From Pseudomonas sp. ok272 (GTDB lineage Bacteria > Pseudomonadota > Gammaproteobacteria > Pseudomonadales > Pseudomonadaceae), in the NCBI RefSeq assembly GCF_900109995.1, contig NZ_FOCB01000002.1, positions 514,749-578,748 on the forward strand: 64,000 nucleotides of DNA, read 5' to 3'. A program made the translations under genes and the position numbers. Positions within the stretch are counted from its first letter, which is position 1, and each line of letters opens with the position of its first letter. Shown one piece after another: positions 21,397 through 32,890 of the stretch. The notes beneath the pieces are model-generated. The model was given only the letters and a program-made list of their open reading frames with translations, made no database searches and was not told the DNA's origin.

Positions 21397-24300
21397 ATGC
21401 CCAAATCCGTTGACCGCCCTCGCACGCCCTTGATGCCACGTGTGCAGTCGCTTGATCCGCAGGCCTCGGAGCAGAGCTGGGAAAGTGCCCCGCAGTTGCT
21501 CGCCGCCCTGAACGGTGCGCGCCTGGGGGCCTGGTATTGGGACATCGAGCTGGGGCAGATCAGTTGGTCCCGGGGCACCCAGGCGCTGTTTGGCTTCGAT
21601 CCCCGAAAAGCCTTGCCCAGCGACCTGGAATACCTTGACCTGCTGCCCCCCGAAGACCGGGCCAAAACCATCCGGGCCTTCAATGCAGTGATTGCCGGCG
21701 CCCCGCTGGAACAGGCCATGCACCATCGCATCCGCTGGCCCGACGGCAGCCTGCACTGGCTGGAGATCAACGGCAGCCTGCTGCCCGACAAGCATGGCCG
21801 ACCACGGATGATCGGGGTCATCCGCGAGATCACCCACCAGCGCCAGCGCGAACAAGCCCTGAGCAGCTCGGAGAAACGTTTCGCCACCCTGTTTCACCTG
21901 TGCCCGAACATGGTCTTGCTGACCCGCCAGGAAGACGGCCTGATCACCGAGGCCAACCAGTATTTCGAGAGCCTGTTCGGCTGGCCCGTCCAGGACGCCA
22001 TCGGTCGCACCACCCTGGAACTGGGCCTGTGGGTACACCCCGAACAGCGCGGGCAGTTGGTCAAGGCAACCAAGGCCAAGGGCGAATTGATCAGCATGGA
22101 AGTGCAGTTTCGTGCCGCCAGCGGCCAGGTGCATGACGGCATCCTCAGTGCGCAGAAGGTCGAACTCGAAGGCCAGCCGTACCTGCTGAGCACCTTTCTC
22201 GACACCACCGAACGCAAAGCCGCCGAAAGCGCCCTCAAGGACAGCCAGGAGCGCCTGGACCTGGCCCTGGACTCGGCCCAACTGGGCACCTGGGACTGGC
22301 ACATCCCCAGCGGCATGCTTTACGGCTCGGCCCGCGCCGCCCAGTTGCATGGGCTGGCGCCGATGCCCTTCCATGAAGCCTTCGACGAGTTCTTCGAAGG
22401 CGTGCCCGGCGAAGAACGCGACACCATGCGCGATGCCTACCGCAGCCTGCGCGAAGGCCCGGCGGGCAACTATCAATTGACCTACCGGGTGCAACTGGCG
22501 GACGGCACCTCGCGCTACCTGGAAAGCCGTGCCCGGCTGTACCGCGACGAACAGGGCAATCCGCTGCGCATGGCCGGCACCCTGCTGGACATCACCGAAC
22601 AGGTCGAACGCGAACAACGCCTGGTCGCCTCCGAAGCGAAATTCGCCACCCTGTTCCAGGTCAGCCCGGACCCGATCTGCGTCACCCAGCAGGACAACGG
22701 CCAGTTCATCGAGATCAACTCCAGCTTCACCCAGACGTTTGGCTGGACTGCCGGCGATGTGATCGGTCGCAGCGCCGACGTCATCGGCCTGTGGGATGCC
22801 TCGGCCAAAAGCCTGCAACGGATCGAGCAGGTGATCCGCGACCAGGGCCTGAACAACGTGGCCATCGGGGTCCGGCACAAGGACGGGCAAGCCCTGACCT
22901 GCGTAATTTCCAGCCGCCAGATCAGCGTCGGCAATAAGCAGTGCATCGTCACCACCTTGCGCGACATCACCCAGCAGCAACGCTCGGAGGCGGCCCTCAA
23001 GGCCAGCGAGGAAAAATTCGCCAAGGCGTTCCACTCCAGCCCCGACGCGATCACCATCACCGAGCGCGACAGCGGCCGCTACCTGGAGGTCAACGACGGC
23101 TTCTGCCGCCTGACCGGCTACCGCGCCGACGAGGTGATCGGGCGCACCGTCTACCAGATCGGCATCTGGGCCGACGAGAAGCAGCGTTCGACACTGCTGG
23201 CCGAACTGCACATCAAGGGCCGGGTGCATCACCAGGAAATGCTCGGGCGCAACAAGCGCGGGGAGTTGCTGACCGTCGAAGTCTCGGTGGAACCGATCAC
23301 CCTCAACGAAACCGCGTGCCTGCTGCTGACCGCGCGGGATGTCAGCCTGCTGAAAAACGCCGAGGCACAGATCCGCCACCTGGCCTACCACGACCCCCTG
23401 ACCAACCTGCCCAACCGTGCCCTGCTGATGGACCGCCTGAGCCAGCAGATCGCCCTGCTCAAGCGCCACAACCTGCGCGGCGCCCTGCTGTTCCTGGACC
23501 TGGATCACTTCAAGCACATCAACGACTCGCTCGGCCATCCGGTGGGCGATACCGTGCTGAAGATCATCACTGCCCGCCTTGAGGCCAGCGTGCGCATGGA
23601 AGACACCGTGGCACGCCTGGGTGGCGATGAATTCGTGGTGCTGCTCAGCGGCCTGGAGGGCAGCCGCAGCGAAGTCAGCGATCAGGTCCGGCAACTGGCC
23701 GACACCCTGCGCGAGTTGCTGGCGGAGCCGATGTTCCTCGACGGCCAGCGCCTGCAAGTCACCCCGAGCATTGGCGTGGCACTGATCCCCGACCACGGCT
23801 CGACCCCAGCCGACCTGCTCAAGCGTGCCGACATTGCCCTGTACCGCGCCAAGGACTCGGGACGCAATGCCACGCAGATGTACCACAACACCATGCAAAA
23901 GGCCGCCAGCGAACGCCTGCGCATGGAAACCGACCTGCGCCTGGCCTTGTCCCGAGGCGAATTCAGTGTGTATTACCAACCCCAGGTCGATGCGCGTGAT
24001 CAGCGCATCGTCGGCGCCGAGGCCCTGGTGCGCTGGCACCATCCGCAACTGGGCGCCCAGTCCCCGACCGAGTTCATCAAGGTGCTGGAAGACAGCGGGC
24101 TGATCCTGGAGGTCGGCACCTGGATCCTCGACGAAGCCTGCCAGGCCTTCAGGCAACTGATCGCCAGGCACAAGATCGACCCGCACCACTTCACCCTGTG
24201 CGTGAACATCAGCCCACGGCAGTTCCGCCAGAACGACTTCGTCGAACGCATCGAACACAGCCTCAGCCATCACGGCCTGCCCTACTCACTGCTGAAACTG

Positions 24301-24681
24301 GAGATCACCGAAGGCATCGTGATCCAGAACCTGGATGACACCATCAGCAAAATGCGCCGCCTGAAAAAACTCGGCATCAGTTTCGCCATGGACGACTTCG
24401 GCACCGGCTACTCGTCCCTGACCTACCTCAAGCGCCTGCCGGTGGACACGCTGAAGATCGACCAGTCGTTCATCCGCGACGCCACCACCGACCCCAACGA
24501 CGCCGAAATCATCCGCGCCATCGTCGCCATGGCCCGCAGCCTGGCGCTGGAAGTGATTGCCGAGGGCGTGGAAACCCCGGAGCAGCTTGAGTTCCTGCAG
24601 GGGCTGGGCTGCCATCTGTATCAAGGCTACTTGCACAGCCGGCCGTTGCCGTTGGAAGGGTTTGAGTTGCTGCTTAAATGA
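21397..24681 (+). CDS. Five-PAS GGDEF-EAL protein (c-di-GMP turnover)
   Basis: 1094 residues with no membrane segment, so cytoplasmic. Five PAS-type sensors in series (about 22-140, 158-275, 280-405, 415-530, 540-650), then GGDEF about 665-825 and EAL about 845-1090. GGDEF is intact (742-746) with an inhibition-site RMED five residues before it (733-736). EAL is intact (875-877), and DDFGTGYSSL and EGVE of the phosphodiesterase loop are present. Both activities look possible; which one prevails cannot be read from sequence. Sensors 1 and 3 carry W-W/W-D-W strands typical of small-ligand PAS folds. Confidence 0.95.
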   Translation: MPKSVDRPRTPLMPRVQSLDPQASEQSWESAPQLLAALNGARLGAWYWDIELGQISWSRGTQALFGFDPRKALPSDLEYLDLLPPEDRAKTIRAFNAVIAGAPLEQAMHHRIRWPDGSLHWLEINGSLLPDKHGRPRMIGVIREITHQRQREQALSSSEKRFATLFHLCPNMVLLTRQEDGLITEANQYFESLFGWPVQDAIGRTTLELGLWVHPEQRGQLVKATKAKGELISMEVQFRAASGQVHDGILSAQKVELEGQPYLLSTFLDTTERKAAESALKDSQERLDLALDSAQLGTWDWHIPSGMLYGSARAAQLHGLAPMPFHEAFDEFFEGVPGEERDTMRDAYRSLREGPAGNYQLTYRVQLADGTSRYLESRARLYRDEQGNPLRMAGTLLDITEQVEREQRLVASEAKFATLFQVSPDPICVTQQDNGQFIEINSSFTQTFGWTAGDVIGRSADVIGLWDASAKSLQRIEQVIRDQGLNNVAIGVRHKDGQALTCVISSRQISVGNKQCIVTTLRDITQQQRSEAALKASEEKFAKAFHSSPDAITITERDSGRYLEVNDGFCRLTGYRADEVIGRTVYQIGIWADEKQRSTLLAELHIKGRVHHQEMLGRNKRGELLTVEVSVEPITLNETACLLLTARDVSLLKNAEAQIRHLAYHDPLTNLPNRALLMDRLSQQIALLKRHNLRGALLFLDLDHFKHINDSLGHPVGDTVLKIITARLEASVRMEDTVARLGGDEFVVLLSGLEGSRSEVSDQVRQLADTLRELLAEPMFLDGQRLQVTPSIGVALIPDHGSTPADLLKRADIALYRAKDSGRNATQMYHNTMQKAASERLRMETDLRLALSRGEFSVYYQPQVDARDQRIVGAEALVRWHHPQLGAQSPTEFIKVLEDSGLILEVGTWILDEACQAFRQLIARHKIDPHHFTLCVNISPRQFRQNDFVERIEHSLSHHGLPYSLLKLEITEGIVIQNLDDTISKMRRLKKLGISFAMDDFGTGYSSLTYLKRLPVDTLKIDQSFIRDATTDPNDAEIIRAIVAMARSLALEVIAEGVETPEQLEFLQGLGCHLYQGYLHSRPLPLEGFELLLK

Positions 24682-24690
24682 CGGACACAA

Positions 24691-24720
24691 GAAAGGGCGC
24701 CAAGGTGGCGCCCTTTCTCA
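24691..24720. terminator. Bidirectional terminator between the GGDEF-EAL gene and ibpA
   Basis: Perfect 12-bp stem GAAAGGGCGCCA / TGGCGCCCTTTC with an AGG loop and T/A tracts on both sides, in the convergent gap. Confidence 0.88.
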
Positions 24721-24732
24721 CTGACACGACGG

Positions 24733-25179
24733 TTAGTTTTGCAGCGTCGCGTGTTGCGTCCCGTTGATCGGGATGCGCTTGGCTTTCGCGTCTTCCGGCA
24801 CGACACGCAGCAGGTCAATGCTGAGCAGGCCGTTGTTCAACGCCGCCGCCTTGATCTCAATGTGATCGGCCAGGCGGAACGACAGCTTGAACGCCCGCTG
24901 GGCAATACCTTGGTGCAGGTAAGTGACGTTGTCGCCGGTATCACGCTTGCCACCACTGACGGTCAACACGCCTTTCTCGACTTGCAGTTCAAGGTCTTCT
25001 TCCCGGAAACCGGCTGCCGCGACCACGATACGGTATTGGTCGTCGCCGTGTTTTTCGACGTTATAAGGTGGATAGCTGCTGCCGGGCTCATTGCGCAGCG
25101 CAGACTCGAACAGATCGTTGAAACGATCGAAACCCACCGAAGAACGGAACAATGGAGCCAGGGAAAGTGCAGTATTCAT
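24733..25179 (-). CDS. ibpA: Small heat-shock protein, Hsp20/IbpA type
   Basis: ATP-independent holdase. 148 residues: an N-terminal arm with SVGFDRFNDLF, alpha-crystallin domain about 35-125 ending in the signature ALNNGLLSIDLL, and a C-terminal IPI anchor. Expression is probably heat-controlled twice: a sigma-32-like promoter at 25252-25279 and a ROSE-type hairpin over the ribosome site. Confidence 0.95.
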   Translation of the reverse strand: MNTALSLAPLFRSSVGFDRFNDLFESALRNEPGSSYPPYNVEKHGDDQYRIVVAAAGFREEDLELQVEKGVLTVSGGKRDTGDNVTYLHQGIAQRAFKLSFRLADHIEIKAAALNNGLLSIDLLRVVPEDAKAKRIPINGTQHATLQN

Positions 25180-25250
25180 GGTTCAAATCTCCTGAAAACA
25201 ATCAGCAAGGTTTTTGTCTCCGCGACCCGAATTCGGCATCGCGTACCCCT
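25180..25250 (-). ncRNA. ROSE-like RNA thermometer in the ibpA leader
   Basis: In the minus-strand leader, CUUGCUGA pairs with UCAGGAG around a UUGUU loop, leaving one bulged G opposite the Shine-Dalgarno bases; this is the U-Y-G-C-U/AGGA arrangement that defines ROSE elements. A second hairpin upstream pairs CGCGA with UCGCG around CCGAAUUCGG. ROSE control of ibpA is established in Pseudomonas; the assignment here rests on the visible pairing. Confidence 0.85.
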
Positions 25251-25251
25251 T

Positions 25252-25279
25252 AGATAGGGACCGCCAACGGCATTTCAAG
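25252..25279 (-). promoter_or_regulatory. Sigma-32 (RpoH) type promoter of ibpA
   Basis: Minus strand: -35 CTTGAAA, 13-base spacer, -10 CCCTATCT, close to the RpoH consensus CTTGAAA-N13-15-CCCCATNT. It predicts a leader of about 65 bases that contains the ROSE element. Confidence 0.82.
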
Positions 25280-25297
25280 AGATTTCCCAGAGATTTT

Positions 25298-26257
25298 TTA
25301 GGCCGCTTCTGCGACCGGCAGACCGAGCAAACGGGACACCTGATCCAGTTCGGTCTCGCGCCGCAGCGCAGTGAACAGCACCACCGCCTCAGGGTAATTA
25401 CGGGTCAACATGGCCAGCCACTGCTTCAAGCGCCCCGGCGACTGGCGGGCGGTCATCTGGTCCTTGGCTTGCAGCCAGAAGTCCTGGATCAGCGGCAACA
25501 ACTCGGCCCAGCTCATCTCAATCACCTCTTCACCGGCCCGTGCGGCAGCGATCTGCCGGGCCAGGTCAGGGCGCGACACCAGGCCGCGACCGAGCATGAT
25601 GTCTTCCACACCGCTGATCTCCCGGCAACGGCGCCAGTCTTCAACACTCCAGATGTCGCCATTGGCGAACACCGGCACCTTGACCACTTCCTGCACCCGG
25701 GGGATCCACTCCCAATGGGCCGGCGGCTTGTAGCCGTCCATCTTGGTCCGTGCATGCACCACGATGTGCTCGGCGCCGCCTTCGGCCAGGGCGGTGGCAC
25801 ACACCAGCGAACCGTCCGGACTGTCGAAACCCAGGCGCATCTTGGCCGTGACCGGGATATGCGCCGGGACGGCACGACGCACGTGCTCGACGATCTGATT
25901 GAGCAACTCTGGTTCCTTGAGCAACACCGCACCGCCACGGGACTTGTTGACGGTCTTGGCCGGGCAGCCGAAGTTCAGGTCGATCACCTCGCTGCCCAAC
26001 TCACACGCCAACGCCGCGTTTTCCGCCAGGCACACCGGGTCCGAACCCAACAACTGCACGCGCAGCGGCACACCCGACGCGGTGCGCGCGCCATGGAGCA
26101 ACTCAGGGCCGAACTTGTGGAAATAGGCTGGGGTGAGCAACTGATCGTTGATGCGGATGAACTCGGTCACGCACCAATCGATACCGCCAACACGGGTCAG
26201 CACGTCCCGCAGGATGTTGTCGACCAACCCCTCCATGGGCGCCAAAGCAATTTGCAT
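25298..26257 (-). CDS. dusC: tRNA-dihydrouridine(16) synthase
   Basis: FMN enzyme reducing U16 in the tRNA D-loop. 319 residues. [14 protein letters not shown] at the start, catalytic cysteine in [18 protein letters not shown] (about residue 98), FMN-phosphate loop [12 protein letters not shown] and [10 protein letters not shown]. The start is at [10 protein letters not shown], the conserved N-terminus. Divergent from the repeat-filled gap before the ABC operon. Confidence 0.95.
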   Translation of the reverse strand: MQIALAPMEGLVDNILRDVLTRVGGIDWCVTEFIRINDQLLTPAYFHKFGPELLHGARTASGVPLRVQLLGSDPVCLAENAALACELGSEVIDLNFGCPAKTVNKSRGGAVLLKEPELLNQIVEHVRRAVPAHIPVTAKMRLGFDSPDGSLVCATALAEGGAEHIVVHARTKMDGYKPPAHWEWIPRVQEVVKVPVFANGDIWSVEDWRRCREISGVEDIMLGRGLVSRPDLARQIAAARAGEEVIEMSWAELLPLIQDFWLQAKDQMTARQSPGRLKQWLAMLTRNYPEAVVLFTALRRETELDQVSRLLGLPVAEAA

Positions 26258-26374
26258 GGAAAACACTCAACGAAAAACGTGCGGCAGTTTACCGGGTTTC
26301 GCGAGCGGGGGCATGCCGGCTGGTTGGGCGGTAGCGAGTGAGCTGATCGATGAGGGTGTTGACTGTGCTGGCCT

Positions 26375-26640
26375 CTTCGCGAGCAAGCCCGCTCCCACAA
26401 GGGGGTTGGTGTCGGACACGGCGCTGTCTCCACCCAAAAAACTGTGGGAGCGGGCTTGCTCGCGAAAGCGTCGGGTCAGTCAACGATGCTGTTGAATCTA
26501 ACGCCGCCTTCGCGAGCAAGCCCGCTCCCACAAGGGGGTTGGTGTCGGACACGGCTCTGTCTCCACCCAAAAAACTGTGGGAGCGGGCTTGCTCGCGAAA
26601 GCGTCGGGTCAGTCAACGATGCTGTTGAATCTAACGCCGC
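26375..26640. repeat. Tandem 133-bp duplication built on REP pairs
   Basis: Two head-to-tail copies of a 133-base unit (26375-26507 and 26508-26640) that differ by one base that I can see (GGCGCTG versus GGCTCTG). Each holds an inverted REP pair plus GGTGTCGGACACGG and GTCGGGTCAGTCAACGATGC filler; a partial third copy starts at 26641. It fills most of the 425-base gap. Confidence 0.92.
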
Positions 26641-26682
26641 CTTCGCCGGCAAGCCGGTCTCGCTCCCACGGGGATGGTTGCC

Positions 26683-28425
26683 CTACTGGCGGGCCGCCTC
26701 CCACGATTTGAGCAACTCGTTGTAGCTCACGGTCTCACCCTGGGGCTTCTCGTTGGCCAATTTCGGCTTCGGGGCACCCGGCTGGTCGAACCAATACTGG
26801 GCGTCACGCTCCTCGTTGAGTTTCGGTCCGCACACCGGCTGCACCTTGGAGCGCTCGAGCCGCGCCATGATTGCGTCCTGATCCTTGGCCAGGCCGTCGA
26901 GCGCCTGTTGCGGGGTTTTCTCGCCGCTGGCGGCTTCCGAGATATGGCTCCACCACAACTGGGCCAGGCGCGGATAATCCGGCACGTTGGTCCCGGTCGG
27001 GGTCCACTGCACCCGAGCCGGGCTGCGATAGAACTCCACCAGGCCACCCAGCTTGGGCGCCAGGTCAGTCATGGCCTGGGAGTTGATGTCCGACTCACGA
27101 ATCGGCGTCAGGCCAATGATGGTTTTCTTCAGGGACACGGTTTTCGAGGTCACGAACTGCGCGTACAGCCAGGCCGCGAGCTTTTGCTTCTCGGGGGTCG
27201 ATTTGAGGAAAGTCCAGGAACCCACGTCCTGATAGCCCAGCTTCATACCCTCTTCCCAGTACGGCCCGCGCGGCGACGGTGCCATGCGCCATTTCGGCGT
27301 GCCATCGGCATTCATCACCGGCAGGCCCGGCTTGGTCATGTCGGCCGTGAACGCGGTGTACCAGAAGATCTGCTGGGCAATGTTGCCCTGGGACGGCACC
27401 GGGCCGGATTCGGAGAAGGTCATGCCCGCCGCTTCAGGTGGCGCGTAGGCGCGCATCCAATCGACATACTTCTGCGTGGCAAACACCGACGCCGGGCCAT
27501 TGGTGTCGCCGCCACGGGTCACGCTGGAGCCCACCGGGTGGCAGTCCTCGACGCGAATCCCCCACTCGTCCACCGGCAAGCCGTTGGGCAGGCCCTTGTC
27601 GCCGCCCCCGGCCATGGAGAACCAGGCATCGGTGAAGCGCCAGCCCAGGGACGGGTCTTTCTTACCGTAGTCCATGTGCCCATAGACCCGCTTGCCGTCG
27701 ATTTCCTTGACGTCTTCGCTGAAGAACTTGGCAATGTCCTCGTAGGCCGACCAGTTCACCGGCACGCCCAACTCGTAGCCATACTTGGCCTTGAACTGGG
27801 CCTTGAGGTCCGGGCGCTCGAACCAGTCGGCGCGGAACCAGTAGAGGTTGGCGAACTGCTGGTCGGGCAACTGGTAGATCTTGCCGTCCGGCGCGGTGGT
27901 GAAGGAAATGCCGATGAAGTCCTTGAGGTCCAGGGTCGGCGAGGTGAAGTGCTTGCCTTCATTGGCCATCATGTCGGTGATCGACTCGGTCTTGCCATAG
28001 CGAAAGTGCGTACCGATCAAGTCCGAGTCGTTGACCCAACCGTCATAGATGTTCTTGTCCGACTGCATCTGGGTCTGCAGCTTCTCCACCACGTCGCCTT
28101 CTTGCAGCAGGTCGTGGGTCAACTTGATCCCGGTGATCTCGCTGAAGGCCTTGGCCAGCACCTTGGACTCGTATTCGTGGGTGGTCAGGGTCTCCGAGAC
28201 CACGTTGATCTTCATCCCCCGAAACGGCTCGGCCGCCTTGATGAACCACTTCAGCTCGTCAAGCTGCTGCTCGGCCGTCAGGGTGGATGGCTTGAACTCG
28301 CTGCCGATCCACTTCTTCGCCGCGTCTTCGTAGGCATCGGCCCACGCTGCCGCACTCAGACCACTGAGCGCGAACACCGCGGCCAATGAAATGCTATGTC
28401 GCAGCTTATTGTTTTTGTCGAACAT
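26683..28425 (-). CDS. ABC transporter substrate-binding protein (GlpV type, polyol)
   Basis: Periplasmic solute-binding protein of 580 residues with a cleavable signal peptide (about 1-30, ...LSAAAWA). Large cluster-B family with PDGKIYQLPDQQFANLYWFRADWF and RGPYWEEGMKLGYQDVGSW. With the downstream-encoded small membrane protein, two permeases and two ATPases the operon matches the GlpSTPQUV glycerol importer described in Rhizobium, of which this would be GlpV. The start at 28425 has AGGAGG 7 bases upstream; a longer reading frame has no RBS. Confidence 0.88.
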   Translation of the reverse strand: MFDKNNKLRHSISLAAVFALSGLSAAAWADAYEDAAKKWIGSEFKPSTLTAEQQLDELKWFIKAAEPFRGMKINVVSETLTTHEYESKVLAKAFSEITGIKLTHDLLQEGDVVEKLQTQMQSDKNIYDGWVNDSDLIGTHFRYGKTESITDMMANEGKHFTSPTLDLKDFIGISFTTAPDGKIYQLPDQQFANLYWFRADWFERPDLKAQFKAKYGYELGVPVNWSAYEDIAKFFSEDVKEIDGKRVYGHMDYGKKDPSLGWRFTDAWFSMAGGGDKGLPNGLPVDEWGIRVEDCHPVGSSVTRGGDTNGPASVFATQKYVDWMRAYAPPEAAGMTFSESGPVPSQGNIAQQIFWYTAFTADMTKPGLPVMNADGTPKWRMAPSPRGPYWEEGMKLGYQDVGSWTFLKSTPEKQKLAAWLYAQFVTSKTVSLKKTIIGLTPIRESDINSQAMTDLAPKLGGLVEFYRSPARVQWTPTGTNVPDYPRLAQLWWSHISEAASGEKTPQQALDGLAKDQDAIMARLERSKVQPVCGPKLNEERDAQYWFDQPGAPKPKLANEKPQGETVSYNELLKSWEAARQ

Positions 28426-28472
28426 AGAGACCTCCTGTTTGGGTTTCAGAGCCACAGTGTCGAGCGATTCGA

Positions 28473-28745
28473 CTAGCCCCAACGCATCACCGCCAACAAC
28501 CACACCAGGGACAGCGCAGACGCCACCCAGATGCTCCAGCCGGTTACGCCGATCACCAGTAAATGCAGGTAGGCGCTGCCGAGAAGACCGATAAACAGCC
28601 GATCACCACGGGTGGTGCTGATCGGCAACAAGCCACGCCGAGGGATACTCGGCGAGCGCAGTTCCCAGGTGGTCATGCCCGCCAGCAACAGGGCAATCGC
28701 CACGAAGAACAACGCGGTGGGGGTGGTCCAGGCCATCCATTCCAT
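28473..28745 (-). CDS. DUF2160 small membrane protein (GlpU type)
   Basis: 90 residues, start MEWMAWTTPTALFF with GAGGAG upstream (an adjacent ATG one codon earlier is also possible). Three hydrophobic segments (about 7-26, 45-62, 66-86). Members of this family occur almost only inside GlpSTPQUV-type ABC operons, between permease and binding-protein genes, as here. Its role is not known. Confidence 0.85.
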   Translation of the reverse strand: MEWMAWTTPTALFFVAIALLLAGMTTWELRSPSIPRRGLLPISTTRGDRLFIGLLGSAYLHLLVIGVTGWSIWVASALSLVWLLAVMRWG

Positions 28746-28755
28746 CATCAGCTCC

Positions 28756-29556
<801 letters not shown>

Positions 29557-29564
29557 GGCAGGCC

Positions 29565-32619
<3,055 letters not shown>

Positions 32620-32663
32620 GGCTCGGCCTTTTTATTATTGGAGTCAAGCGACCGGAACACTAA

Positions 32664-32679
32664 AGCGACATTCGTGCCA
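32664..32679 (-). promoter_or_regulatory. Sigma-54 (-24/-12) promoter of the ABC importer operon
   Basis: Minus strand TGGCACGAATGTCGCT against consensus TGGCACG-N4-TTGCW: the -24 GG and -12 GC are correctly spaced and only one consensus base differs. It points to the operon, about 45 bases before its first ATG, and the divergent gene encodes a sigma-54 activator. Confidence 0.85.
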
Positions 32680-32734
32680 AAAATCCCAAGCACTTGATCT
32701 CGCTCGGGTTTCATAAAAAGTATGAAAATTTAGC

Positions 32735-32822
32735 GTTCAGCACTGAACACAAATGAACAACGGCGGGTGAACAATTGAACAGTCCCGGGTTTGACTTTGA
32801 ACACACGTGAACAACACTGAAC
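32735..32822. promoter_or_regulatory. Array of seven TGAAC boxes, probable activator binding region
   Basis: TGAAC occurs at 32744, 32754, 32768, 32776, 32798, 32808 and 32818, all in the same orientation, several exactly 10 bases apart. The first also forms an inverted repeat GTTCAG-CA-CTGAAC (32735-32748). The array is 55-140 bases upstream of the -24 element, the usual distance of an enhancer site. The binding protein is inferred to be the Fis-type activator encoded alongside. Confidence 0.75.
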
Positions 32823-32890
32823 CGGCACACCTCGACCGTGGCGACATCGTCCGTGGGGCCAGAACAACAATAAAAACGAGAGGACCCAGC

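Noticed and set aside
21325..24273. A 982-codon minus-strand open frame opposite the GGDEF-EAL gene
   Set aside because: Shadow of the PAS-GGDEF-EAL gene, with no motif of its own.
26289..26725. Several 80-93 codon open frames in the dusC-importer gap
   Set aside because: They translate REP palindromes (repeated ERACSRKR, SRASPLPQ) and are not genes.
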